From contig CALGPJ010000007.1 in the NCBI GenBank assembly GCA_937960645.1, positions 62,001-126,000 on the forward strand: a stretch of 64,000 bases of DNA, given 5' to 3'. The stretch comes from an uncultured Spirochaetia bacterium. GTDB taxonomy: Bacteria; Spirochaetota; Spirochaetia; JABEVK01. Shown piece by piece: positions 45,011 through 53,399 of the stretch. The notes beneath the pieces were generated by a model. The model was not told the DNA's origin, made no database searches, and was given only the letters and a program-made list of their open reading frames with translations. Each line of letters opens with the position of its first letter. The first letter of the stretch is position 1. A program made the position numbers and the translations under genes.

Positions 45011-45465
45011 ATTTATCCCGACAAATACTCGAACCAAAAGACAAAAAGCGTGTCGAGGAAAAGAAAAAGAGCAAAGCGGCTACCACTTTTGAGAAAGTCG
45101 TCGAAGAAACCCGTCAAACGGAGCTCGATAAAAGCTATACAGAGGAAGAACTGGGGAACCTTCTGGAACAAGTTTGGCAGGAGGGGGCCGCCCTTGTGCA
45201 GCGGCCCGATACCGAGCGTATGGAAAGGTACAAGAAAGCAGTGAAATCTTTCGTCGAAGCCATTGTCCAAATGACCTACCGGGCACAAACAAACAAGGGC
45301 ATCCTGCGTAAAAATGGCGATCGGGCCGTTTATACCCTTGTTAGCGTCATCAACGAAAAATTGGATGGCCTGGGACGGGCCATTCTTCAGGGGCAAAGAG
45401 ATCCGCTGGAGATACTGAGGCGCACGGACGAACTCAAAGGTCTCTTGATCAACTTGAAACTCTAA
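44992..45465 (+). CDS. YaaR family protein (DUF327)
   Basis: The 157-aa basic protein has the features of the YaaR family: a charged N-terminus (KDKKRVEEKKKSK), the central LLEQVWQEGAALVQRPDTER, a helix KSFVEAIVQMTYRA and the end LDGLGRAILQGQRDPLEILR. No function is established for the family that I know of. It is translationally coupled to the bactofilin and followed after 12 bases by a flavoprotein gene, so a role in envelope or motility is possible only by context. Confidence 0.8.
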   Translation: MDPLKLNLSRQILEPKDKKRVEEKKKSKAATTFEKVVEETRQTELDKSYTEEELGNLLEQVWQEGAALVQRPDTERMERYKKAVKSFVEAIVQMTYRAQTNKGILRKNGDRAVYTLVSVINEKLDGLGRAILQGQRDPLEILRRTDELKGLLINLKL

Positions 45466-45477
45466 CAAGGATGTCCA

Positions 45478-46053
45478 ATGACGTCATTGCTCGTATTGGC
45501 CCATCCCGATGACCATAGCTTCAATGCGCAGATCCTTCAGAGAGTTCAGCAGAGCCTTAATCAGGAACGCTACCAAACCTGGGTTGCCGACCTTTACCGC
45601 ATGGGCTTCAATCCGGTTTTGAGTTTGGAAGAGATTCGATCCCATACAAGTTTTGACCCCATGATTCAGGACCTTAGTCGAAAGATCAAGGCGGCAAAAC
45701 TCCTGGTCTTTGTTTATCCCGATTGGTGGGGTGGGCCCCCTGCCATTTTGAAAGGCTTTCTGGATCGAATTTTTCGTCCCGGTGTTGCTTACGATTTTAT
45801 GGGTGATGAGGAGTCGGGCCGCGATCAGGTGCCGCTTTTCAACGATAAAGGCATCCTCGTGTTCAGCACGACAGACCGCGATAACGCAGGATATTCCGGG
45901 CGGGTCTGGCAAGAACAAATTTTGCCTTTTTGCGGTGCTAAATCGTTCCGATATCATGTCTTTCTCCGGGTGCGAGACAGTGATTATCGTGACCGTGTTA
46001 ATTGGCTAAACAGCATCCCGAAACTTGTCAAAGAAATTCTCGAACAACTTTGA
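45478..46053 (+). CDS. NAD(P)H dehydrogenase (quinone)/flavodoxin-like protein
   Basis: The 191-aa protein belongs to the NQO1/MdaB/KefF flavoprotein family. The N-terminus SLLVLAHPDDHSFN, the phosphate-binding region and the block VFVYPDWWGGPPAILKGFLD with a following RIFRPGVAYDF are characteristic. It would reduce quinones by two electrons using FMN/FAD and NAD(P)H. The physiological substrate is unknown. It follows yaaR closely and precedes the separately regulated flaB. Confidence 0.85.
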   Translation: MTSLLVLAHPDDHSFNAQILQRVQQSLNQERYQTWVADLYRMGFNPVLSLEEIRSHTSFDPMIQDLSRKIKAAKLLVFVYPDWWGGPPAILKGFLDRIFRPGVAYDFMGDEESGRDQVPLFNDKGILVFSTTDRDNAGYSGRVWQEQILPFCGAKSFRYHVFLRVRDSDYRDRVNWLNSIPKLVKEILEQL

Positions 46054-46060
46054 AAAAAAT

Positions 46061-46088
46061 CTCAAGTCCTCCTAAATACTGCCGTTGA
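46061..46088 (+). promoter_or_regulatory. Candidate sigma-28 (flagellar) promoter of flaB
   Basis: CTCAAG (46061-46066) is followed by 14 bases and GCCGTTGA (46081-46088), close to the flagellar sigma-28 pattern TCAAG-N14-GCCGATAA. It lies about 80 bases before the flaB start. A small hairpin (CCGGA/TCCGG, 46119-46134) sits in the leader. Confidence 0.55.
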
Positions 46089-46166
46089 TATAAATGAGGC
46101 TCGAGTGATCGGGCCTTACCGGATGGGGGTCCGGAAAAAAATGTCATCGATTCAAGGAGGAACACG

Positions 46167-47027
46167 ATGATCATCAACCACAATCTGAGCGCCATGTTCG
46201 CTCAGCGTCAACTCAAGGTCACCAACGGTGACGTTACCAAGGACATGGAGAAACTCTCCAGTGGGTATAGGATCAACAGGGCGGGGGATGACGCGTCTGG
46301 TTTGGCCGTGTCGGAAAAAATGCGAAGTCAAATTCGCGGATTGAACCAAGCGAGCCGCAACGCCAGCGACGGTATCTCGTTCATTCAGACCAGCGAAGGT
46401 TATCTGCAATCCAGCCAGGACATCTTGCAGCGCCTGCGTGAATTGGCAGTCCAGGCCTCGAACGGTATTTATACTGCCGAAGACAGGATGCAAATTCAGG
46501 TCGAGGTCAGTCAGCTCGTCGACGAGATCGACCGCATCGCTAACCACGCCCAGTTCAACGGTCTCAACATGTTGACCGGCGCCTATGCCCGCGAAGAGGG
46601 AACCAACGTGGTAACGGCTTCGATGTGGTTCCACATTGGTGCCAACGTTGACCAGAGGATCCGTGTGTACATTGGTACCATGACCGCGGCAGCCTTGAAT
46701 ATCAAGGGGCTGACGGATGGCAAACTGATTTCCATGGAAACCCCCGACGAGGCCAACCGCAACATCATGATCATCGACGCCGCATTGCAGAAGATCTCGA
46801 AGCAGCGGGCCGACCTGGGTGCTTACCAGAACAGGTTGGAATACGCCGTCAAGGGTCTGGACATCGGTGCCGAGAACCTGCAGGCAGCGGAGAGCCGCAT
46901 CCGAGACGCGGATATGGCACGGCAGATGGTCGAGTACACCAAGAACCAGATTTTGGTCCAGAGTGGTACCGCCATGCTCGCTCAAGCCAATCAGCGCAGT
47001 CAAAGCGTTCTGCAGTTACTTCGGTAA
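46167..47027 (+). CDS. flaB: Periplasmic flagellar filament core protein (flagellin)
   Basis: The 286-aa flagellin has the N-terminal [16 protein letters not shown], the conserved [20 protein letters not shown] and the C-terminal [20 protein letters not shown]. The middle block [17 protein letters not shown] is characteristic of spirochaete FlaB core proteins, which form the periplasmic filaments. There is no surface-exposed variable domain, as expected. The ATG at 46167 has AAGGAGG upstream. It has its own candidate sigma-28 promoter and a strong terminator, so it is transcribed as a single gene. Other flagellar genes are not in the window. Confidence 0.97.
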   Translation: MIINHNLSAMFAQRQLKVTNGDVTKDMEKLSSGYRINRAGDDASGLAVSEKMRSQIRGLNQASRNASDGISFIQTSEGYLQSSQDILQRLRELAVQASNGIYTAEDRMQIQVEVSQLVDEIDRIANHAQFNGLNMLTGAYAREEGTNVVTASMWFHIGANVDQRIRVYIGTMTAAALNIKGLTDGKLISMETPDEANRNIMIIDAALQKISKQRADLGAYQNRLEYAVKGLDIGAENLQAAESRIRDADMARQMVEYTKNQILVQSGTAMLAQANQRSQSVLQLLR

Positions 47028-47048
47028 CAGGCAAAGGCTTCGTCCCAC

Positions 47049-47071
47049 GCCCCTGCAAAGGGGCTTTTTTT
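47049..47071 (+). terminator. Intrinsic terminator of flaB
   Basis: GCCCC (47049-47053) pairs with GGGGC (47060-47064) around TGCAAA, followed by seven T residues (47065-47071). On the minus strand no T-run follows, so it acts for flaB and not for the convergent pgi. Confidence 0.85.
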
Positions 47072-48638
47072 ATATTCCCATAATTCGTGCGTAGCTCAAC
47101 AGTGCATCGTTTTGAGTTTTTCCCGAGAGTAAATCGTTGGTCAGTACCTTGCCAAGCTGCACGCCCTCCTGGTCGAAACTGTTGATATTCCAGACAAACC
47201 CCTGAAACATGACCTTGTTTTCATAATGAGCAAGCAAGGCGCCCAGAGCCCTGGGAGTGAGCTGTGGGGCGTAAAGAAGACTGGAAGGCCGGTTGCCTTC
47301 GAAGTTTTTGTTGGGGTTGGCATCGTTCTTACCCATGGCGAAGGCGACGATTTGGGCCGCCAGGTTGGCCTTGAGTTTTGTCTGGCTGGTGGAGCCGTCG
47401 ATGGTGATGTCTTTCTCCTGCTGCGCCTTCAGGAAGCCCAGGAACTGGAGGGGGACGATGTCGGTTCCCTGGTGGAGGAGCTGATAAAAGCTGTGTTGAC
47501 CGTTAGTGCCCGGCTCTCCGAATATGACCGGCCCGGTGGCGTAGGCAAGCGGAGTTCCGAATCGGTTCACACTTTTTCCATTGGACTCCATGTCCAGTTG
47601 CTGAAGATGGGCCGGAAACCGTTGAAGTGCCTGCGAATAGGGAAGGATGGCCGTATAGGGAAGATTCAAACCATTACGCTCGAAGACACCGATGAGGGCA
47701 TCCAGTAAAGAGGCGTTCTTGAGGGGGTCTTTTTCCAGGGCCCGGAGATCGGCCTCGTGTGCTCCGGCCAGAAATTCCCTGACGACATCTACCCCCAGAG
47801 CCAGGCTGAGGATGGTAGTTCCCACGGCACTGGTCGAGCTGTAACGCCCACCGATGTAGTCATCGATGTAGAAGCTGGCGAGGTAGTTCGGATTGTTAGC
47901 CAGGGGACTGGTTTCACTGGTGACCGCGATCATGTGGTTGCTGGGGGCCAGGCCCTTTTCCTCGAGATAGGAGGCGACGAGTTTTTCGTTGGCGAGGGTT
48001 TCCTGCGTGACGCCGCTCTTACTGACCAAAATGAACAAGGTACGTTCCAAAGGAAGTTCCGTCAAAACAGCGAATGCGTCATCGGGGTCCACGTTGCTGA
48101 TGAAGTGGGCTTTGAGTTTCAGTCCTCCCCTGTGAGCACGAACATAATTTTCCAGGGCGAGGTACAGGGCCCTCGGGCCTAGGTCCGAGCCACCGATTCC
48201 GATCTGGACCACATGGTCGAACCGCTTTTCCGAATGAACTTTTTCGGCAAACTCGAAAATGGCATCGAGTTGTCCCTGATAAAAATGACGGAGGTTTTTG
48301 CCCTGGTGGATCACATCGGGCCCCAGCTGCCCTCGGGTGAGATGATGGAGTACCATCCTTTTCTCTCCGGTGTTGATCACTTCTCCGGCAAGAACACTTT
48401 CGTACTTGAATACGAGCTGCTGTTCTGTGGCCAGTTCCTGCAGAACATGGAGAACGTCGTCATCGACCAGTTTTGCCGCGTAATTGTAAGTCCAATCCGC
48501 CGCGGTGGTTACCTGGTACTCCCGAATTCGCCGCTCGTTTAACGTGCTGGCGAGCGAAACGACACCATGGTATTTCAACCATTTTAAGATCTTGATTCCC
48601 GCCCGGGTCGAATCGAGGTTTTGCCAGTTCAAGCTCAT
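47070..48638 (-). CDS. pgi: Glucose-6-phosphate isomerase
   Basis: Pgi interconverts glucose-6-phosphate and fructose-6-phosphate. The 522-aa product has VVQIGIGGSDLGPRALY, GRYSSTSAVGTTIL, QLDMESNGKSV and GEPGTNGQHSFYQLLHQG, the family signatures including the catalytic Glu. The ATG at 48638 has AGGGGGT upstream. It is convergent with flaB and ends at the terminator U-tract. It links with malQ and the GH13 gene to feed glucose units into glycolysis or the pentose pathway. Confidence 0.95.
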   Translation of the reverse strand: MSLNWQNLDSTRAGIKILKWLKYHGVVSLASTLNERRIREYQVTTAADWTYNYAAKLVDDDVLHVLQELATEQQLVFKYESVLAGEVINTGEKRMVLHHLTRGQLGPDVIHQGKNLRHFYQGQLDAIFEFAEKVHSEKRFDHVVQIGIGGSDLGPRALYLALENYVRAHRGGLKLKAHFISNVDPDDAFAVLTELPLERTLFILVSKSGVTQETLANEKLVASYLEEKGLAPSNHMIAVTSETSPLANNPNYLASFYIDDYIGGRYSSTSAVGTTILSLALGVDVVREFLAGAHEADLRALEKDPLKNASLLDALIGVFERNGLNLPYTAILPYSQALQRFPAHLQQLDMESNGKSVNRFGTPLAYATGPVIFGEPGTNGQHSFYQLLHQGTDIVPLQFLGFLKAQQEKDITIDGSTSQTKLKANLAAQIVAFAMGKNDANPNKNFEGNRPSSLLYAPQLTPRALGALLAHYENKVMFQGFVWNINSFDQEGVQLGKVLTNDLLSGKTQNDALLSYARIMGI

Positions 48639-48680
48639 GGATACCCCCTGAGCTTACAATAAAAAAGAACGTCTCCTCTT

Positions 48681-49613
48681 TCAAGACCTGATCGGCATCA
48701 TTAACGCTTTGAGAAGGGCTTGAAGGGTTTCTGGATCGAGGTTTCCGGTGGGGGGCTGTCCCGATCTTTGCTGAAATCGCCGCAATCCGAGGTTCACCTT
48801 TCCCTGTTGATTCACCCCGTCAACACCGTCCTCACCGAGGTCTTCCCCACCGGCTATCAGGAGGAGCTGAATCAGGGCGATGGCGGGCCGCGGTCTGGTG
48901 CTGGATTCGATCCGTCCACCAGAGTTGATTAGGGATCGCAGATCATTCATGAGGACCTCCGTCGAATACAGGAGGGACGGGTACTGCCCCCGAGCGCCGC
49001 CGGAGGTTTGGATGCCCACCTGCCCCAGACGTCGTTGAAGGTCCTCCAGGGTGTAAGTCCGAGGTGGAGGTGGAGTCGAGGTCGGATCGGCTGTGGGGGA
49101 TGTTTCGCGCGACGGGGAGTCGACGCGCTGGGCCGGTGGTGGGATCGGCGACACAACCCGGGAGTTGTTTTCTGGTGGCCGATCGAGGCCCGATTCTTGT
49201 CGATTCGAAGAGGAGGGAGCACCGATCAGGGGATTCTGCCGTCGATACATCCGGTGAGACGGGGGTGTCGGTTCGGCTAAAAACCGATCATCGGTACGCT
49301 GGATTGTTGAGGAAAATCGTTCATCCTGGGAGGGGAGATAAAAATCCGGGATGAGTCGACGCCGTTCTTTCAAAATATCCCTGACGATGCGTTCAGCGTC
49401 CTGCGTCGAATAGATACCTTCGATAATTCCCCGATAGATGTTCGTGGCGTTTTGATGGCCCAGCGCCTCTTCGAAATCGCGACTTCCCGGGGGACCGAAA
49501 TAGCGGTAAAGACTGTTCAAGTATTTTTCCGCTTCGATTTCTCGATCGAGAGGGAGCTGCGCATGGCTCGGCAGATTGACCAAGAGAATCAGGCACACGA
49601 AAACTGGGAACAT
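48681..49613 (-). CDS. Secreted protein with C-terminal peptidoglycan-binding-like domain
   Basis: The 310-aa product starts with a signal peptide (MFPVFVCLILLVNLPSHA). It has an N-terminal helical part (about 20-90), a Pro/Ser/Arg-rich disordered middle (about 100-190), and a C-terminal region (about 262-305) whose LGLRRFQQRSGQPPTGNLD and following DPETLQALL resemble PG_binding_1 repeats. No catalytic domain is seen. It lies 42 bases upstream of pgi on the same strand. Its start is close to the divergent purL. Confidence 0.65.
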   Translation of the reverse strand: MFPVFVCLILLVNLPSHAQLPLDREIEAEKYLNSLYRYFGPPGSRDFEEALGHQNATNIYRGIIEGIYSTQDAERIVRDILKERRRLIPDFYLPSQDERFSSTIQRTDDRFLAEPTPPSHRMYRRQNPLIGAPSSSNRQESGLDRPPENNSRVVSPIPPPAQRVDSPSRETSPTADPTSTPPPPRTYTLEDLQRRLGQVGIQTSGGARGQYPSLLYSTEVLMNDLRSLINSGGRIESSTRPRPAIALIQLLLIAGGEDLGEDGVDGVNQQGKVNLGLRRFQQRSGQPPTGNLDPETLQALLKALMMPIRS

Positions 49614-49695
49614 CTCTTATATCTTCGACACCGTCACGAACTTTCTCAAGGTGACAAGGCGGGGTCATTATGATACCTTGGCCGGTGGAGGAAGG

Positions 49696-52647
49696 ATGCG
49701 CATCGAGGTTTATCACCGATCGGTGGAGGACGATCCACGAACTCTCGCAGCAAAAAAGAGGCTCGGATCTCTCGTCTCCTGCAAACGCCTGGTTATTGCC
49801 GACGTTTTTCTTGTGGAGGGTCTCGAGTCGTCCGAGGAAGAAGGGCTGCGGCGAGTCTTTCACGATCCTATTACGCAACGATTGTTTTTCGGTTCCGCCT
49901 GTCACCACATTTTGCCCGATTGGAATCTCGCTTTCGAAATATCTTACAAGGCCGGGGTGACAGACACCCTGGCCTTGACCGTGGAAAAGGCCCTTCGGTT
50001 GGCCTTCCCCGACCAAGCCGAAAAACTCCAAGTACAAACGGCGACATTGTACGTTCTGGAAAGTCACCCGATAGAAATGGATCGCCAGGCGGTTTCCCGT
50101 CAATTTTACAATCCGCTCATACAGGACGTCATTTTTTATGAGGCGGGGCGAAATCCTTCCTGGCGTCTTGCGCCCAATCCGCCTCGGGTGTTCCAGACCC
50201 CACAGCCAGACATCATCCCCATCCTCGATCTAACCCGGGAACAGTTGGTGGAGTTGAGTCAACGGCGCCTTTTGGCCCTCACTGCCGATGAGATGCGGGT
50301 GATTCAGGAGTACTATTCCCAACCGGATATCCAGGCAAAAAGAAAAAGCGCCGGCATGGATGTCAACCCCACCGATGTGGAACTCGAAATGCTGGCCCAA
50401 TCCTGGAGCGAACACTGCAAACACAAAATTTTTCAGGCCAGGATTCATTACGACGACGGTTCCGGCATGGTTCGGGAAATCGATTCACTGTTCAAAACTT
50501 ACATCCAGAAGGTAACCGCGGAACTCGAGCCCGACAAACCTTTCCTGCGTTCCGTGTTTCGCGACAACAGCGGGGTCATCGCTTTGGATGACGACACCCT
50601 CGTATGCTTCAAAGTGGAAACGCACAATTCCCCTTCGGCCCTGGACCCCTATGGCGGGGCAATGACCGGTATCGTCGGGGTAAACCGGGACATCCTGGGT
50701 ACGGGGCTGGGAGCGAAACCCATCTGGAATACCGACGTCCTGTGTTTTGCGCCTCCGGATACTCCCGCCAGTCGAGTCCCGACGGGGCTACTCCCCCCAT
50801 CCCGAATCCTGGAAGGGGTGCATCGGGGTATCGTGGAGGGAGGGAATCACTCGGGTATCCCCACCGTTGCCGGGGCCTTTTTGTTCGATGAATCCTACAT
50901 CGGAAAGCCTCTGGTGTTTTGCGGAACCGGTGGACTATTGCCGGCAACGATCGATGGCCGGCCGGCTTATCAAAAAAAAGTGAACCCGGGCAGTTATGCG
51001 GTGGTTTGTGGCGGACGGGTGGGGAAGGACGGCATTCACGGGGCCACCTTTTCCAGTTTGGCCCTCGACGAAACCAGCCCCACCTCGGCTGTCCAAATCG
51101 GGGACCCGATCATCCAAAAGATCATGACGGATTTCCTGCTCGAGGCACGGGACCTCGGGCTTTACGAAGCCCTGACCGATAACGGTGCCGGCGGACTCTC
51201 GAGTAGCCTGGGAGAGATGGCCCAGGACAGCGGCGGCTTGCGCATCGATCTGGACGCCTGCCCCTTGAAATATCCGGGTCTGGCAGCCTGGGAGATTTGG
51301 GTGAGCGAGTCCCAGGAGCGGATGAGCCTCTCCGTACCTCCCCAGCATTGGCCGGCCCTGGAAGAATTGGCGCGGCGTCGCGGGGTGGAGATCGCCCGTC
51401 TGGGGGAGTTTACCGACAGCGGATGGATCGAGATCTTTCATGGCGGACACAGGGTGGGCCTCCTTTCGATGGATTTTGTCCACCACGGCCTGCCTCAGAT
51501 GAATCTGGTGGCGGTTTGGAGTCCCGCAAAGCAGGATCGCGTCCCTCTGGAGGTCGAGGACCTTTGGGGTCTTTTGCTCGCCATCCTCGCCGAACCCAAC
51601 GTGGCCTCCAAGGAGGAGCTTGTGCGTCAATATGATCACGAGGTCCAGGGCCGCAGCTACACCAAACCCCAGAGCGGCCTTCATCAGGACGGGCCCTCGG
51701 ATGGGGCCGTCCTTCGGTTACATCCGGGTTCCCCCCTGGGAATCACGGTCACGCATGGCATCTGTCCGAGGGTAGGGGATGCCGACACTCGGGCCATGGC
51801 AGCCTGCGCGGTGGACGAGGCCTACCGGGCCCACATCGCCCTGGGGGGTGACCCCGATCATGCCGCCATTCTGGACAACTTCTGTTGGCCGGACCCTGTT
51901 CAAGGGCCGAAGACCCCGGACGGCCCGCACAAACTGGCCCAGCTGGTGCGCGCCTGCGAGGGACTGAAAGAAGCGGCCCTGGCCTACCGGCTGCCCATCA
52001 TTTCGGGAAAGGACAGCATGAAAAACGATGCCTGGGCCGAGGGCCGCAAGATCAGCGTTCGGCCCACCCTGTTGATTTCCCTCGTGGGCCGTGCCGAAGT
52101 ATCAAAAGACCTGCCGGACACCGATTTCCTAAAGGCCGGCGATTGGATCGTGCTGCTCGGCCGTACCCGGCGGCACCTTGCGGGATCCATGGTAGAACGT
52201 GTCCTGGGCAAGAAATTGGAGGGAATACCCTATCCCGACTTTCAAATCGCCCGTGACCTCTACCATCGCGTCCACCGGGGTATCCGGGAAGGCCTCTTTT
52301 GCAGTGTTCACGACCTGAGCGATGGCGGATTGGCAATCGCCCTGGCCGAGTCCTGCCTGGGAGGGCGCCTGGGGGCGGAAATCGACCTCCGGGGACTGTG
52401 CCCATCGAGTGGACTCAGTCCCGCCGAGGTGCTGTTCAGCGAAACCCCCTCGCGTTTTCTGGTGAGCGTGCGTTCGGAAGACAGACCGAGGCTGGAGGAA
52501 TTGTTCGGCAAGGAGGATTACGCGTTCCTTGGGGTCACCACCGTCCAGCCGTTGATCAGCATCCATGCCGAGGGTGTCCCAATTCTGAAGTGTTCTCTGG
52601 ATGAGATCCTCGCTGCCTGGAAGTCCTGGGAAGGGAGGTGGTCGTGA
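49696..52647 (+). CDS. purL: Phosphoribosylformylglycinamidine synthase, PurL with N-terminal PurS-like region
   Basis: This enzyme makes FGAM from FGAR, glutamine and ATP. The 983-aa product has about 200 N-terminal residues resembling PurS-type domains (RIEVYHRSVEDDPR, LVIADVFLVEG, LALTVEKALRL), a linker domain with QSWSEHCKHKIF, and two AIRS-like halves with KVETHNSPSALDPYGGAMTG, GVIALDDDTL, SGKDSMKNDA and HDLSDGGLAIAL. There is no C-terminal glutaminase; PurQ follows as a separate gene. The ATG at 49696 has AGGAAGG just upstream; a frame start at 49576 lies over the divergent gene and is rejected. Confidence 0.92.
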   Translation: MRIEVYHRSVEDDPRTLAAKKRLGSLVSCKRLVIADVFLVEGLESSEEEGLRRVFHDPITQRLFFGSACHHILPDWNLAFEISYKAGVTDTLALTVEKALRLAFPDQAEKLQVQTATLYVLESHPIEMDRQAVSRQFYNPLIQDVIFYEAGRNPSWRLAPNPPRVFQTPQPDIIPILDLTREQLVELSQRRLLALTADEMRVIQEYYSQPDIQAKRKSAGMDVNPTDVELEMLAQSWSEHCKHKIFQARIHYDDGSGMVREIDSLFKTYIQKVTAELEPDKPFLRSVFRDNSGVIALDDDTLVCFKVETHNSPSALDPYGGAMTGIVGVNRDILGTGLGAKPIWNTDVLCFAPPDTPASRVPTGLLPPSRILEGVHRGIVEGGNHSGIPTVAGAFLFDESYIGKPLVFCGTGGLLPATIDGRPAYQKKVNPGSYAVVCGGRVGKDGIHGATFSSLALDETSPTSAVQIGDPIIQKIMTDFLLEARDLGLYEALTDNGAGGLSSSLGEMAQDSGGLRIDLDACPLKYPGLAAWEIWVSESQERMSLSVPPQHWPALEELARRRGVEIARLGEFTDSGWIEIFHGGHRVGLLSMDFVHHGLPQMNLVAVWSPAKQDRVPLEVEDLWGLLLAILAEPNVASKEELVRQYDHEVQGRSYTKPQSGLHQDGPSDGAVLRLHPGSPLGITVTHGICPRVGDADTRAMAACAVDEAYRAHIALGGDPDHAAILDNFCWPDPVQGPKTPDGPHKLAQLVRACEGLKEAALAYRLPIISGKDSMKNDAWAEGRKISVRPTLLISLVGRAEVSKDLPDTDFLKAGDWIVLLGRTRRHLAGSMVERVLGKKLEGIPYPDFQIARDLYHRVHRGIREGLFCSVHDLSDGGLAIALAESCLGGRLGAEIDLRGLCPSSGLSPAEVLFSETPSRFLVSVRSEDRPRLEELFGKEDYAFLGVTTVQPLISIHAEGVPILKCSLDEILAAWKSWEGRWS

Positions 52648-53387
52648 ACACGGTCCGCACCGCCATCCTCTATGGTCAAGGGATCAATGCAGACGTGGAA
52701 TTAGGCTGGGCCTTCGAGATGGCAGGGGCTCAGACAGATCGCCTTCATGTCCTGGATCTTTTAGCCCAACCTTCTCAACTAAAAAATTACCATATACTAG
52801 CCTTCCCTGGGGGTTTCAGCTTTGGCGACCATTTAGGGTCCGGCAGGGTTATGGCCCTGGAGCTTGAAGGACTCACCGATTTATTGCTACGATTCCTGGA
52901 AACGGGGTTGATTCTCGGGATATGCAACGGCTTTCAGGTTTTGGTAAAAATGGGACTTCTCCCCATGACCGGGGAAATGCCCAGGATAGAAGCGAGCCTC
53001 GATATCAACAGCCATGGCCGATTTGTCGACCGTTGGGTACCCGTCCACTCCGAAACAGGCAGCCCCTGTATCTGGACCCGGGGATTGAAAACCATGGATC
53101 TGCCGGTTCGCCATGGCGAGGGGCGCTTCGTCGCCGATTCCTCGGTCCTGGACAAACTCGAGCGGCAGGGGCAGATCGCCCTGCGTTATGAGGGTGGACA
53201 CAACCCCAACGGTTCCCTGGCGGATATCGCGGGGGTTTGTGATCCCAGCGGCAGGGTATTCGGGCTGATGCCCCATCCGGAGGCTTTTTTGGAAAAAAGC
53301 CAACATCCCCTTAGGAGGCGAATCGGGGACGATGTGACGGGGCTGCAATTTTTTCAAAACGCCGTGCAATTCTTGCGTACTTCCTAA
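52644..53387 (+). CDS. purQ: Phosphoribosylformylglycinamidine synthase, glutaminase subunit
   Basis: PurQ supplies ammonia from glutamine to PurL. The 247-aa class I amidotransferase has AILYGQGINADVELGWAF, the oxyanion region FPGGFSFGDHLGSGRV, the nucleophile Cys in ILGICNGFQVLVKMGLLP, and the C-terminal LMPHPEAF His/Glu pair. The start is GTG at 52644, overlapping the purL stop as GTGA with GGGAGG five bases upstream; a GTG two codons earlier is less well spaced. Translational coupling suits the stoichiometric complex. Confidence 0.94.
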   Translation: MNTVRTAILYGQGINADVELGWAFEMAGAQTDRLHVLDLLAQPSQLKNYHILAFPGGFSFGDHLGSGRVMALELEGLTDLLLRFLETGLILGICNGFQVLVKMGLLPMTGEMPRIEASLDINSHGRFVDRWVPVHSETGSPCIWTRGLKTMDLPVRHGEGRFVADSSVLDKLERQGQIALRYEGGHNPNGSLADIAGVCDPSGRVFGLMPHPEAFLEKSQHPLRRRIGDDVTGLQFFQNAVQFLRTS

Positions 53388-53399
53388 CAAGGGTTCATA

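Noticed and set aside
46152-47003. 283-codon minus-strand frame opposite flaB
   Set aside because: Pure mirror of the highly conserved flagellin.
49576-49695. N-terminal extension of PurL starting at 49576, and a TTGACC box there as a purL promoter
   Set aside because: The extra 40 residues overlap the divergent gene and do not resemble PurL; the TTGACC has no -10 element at proper spacing.
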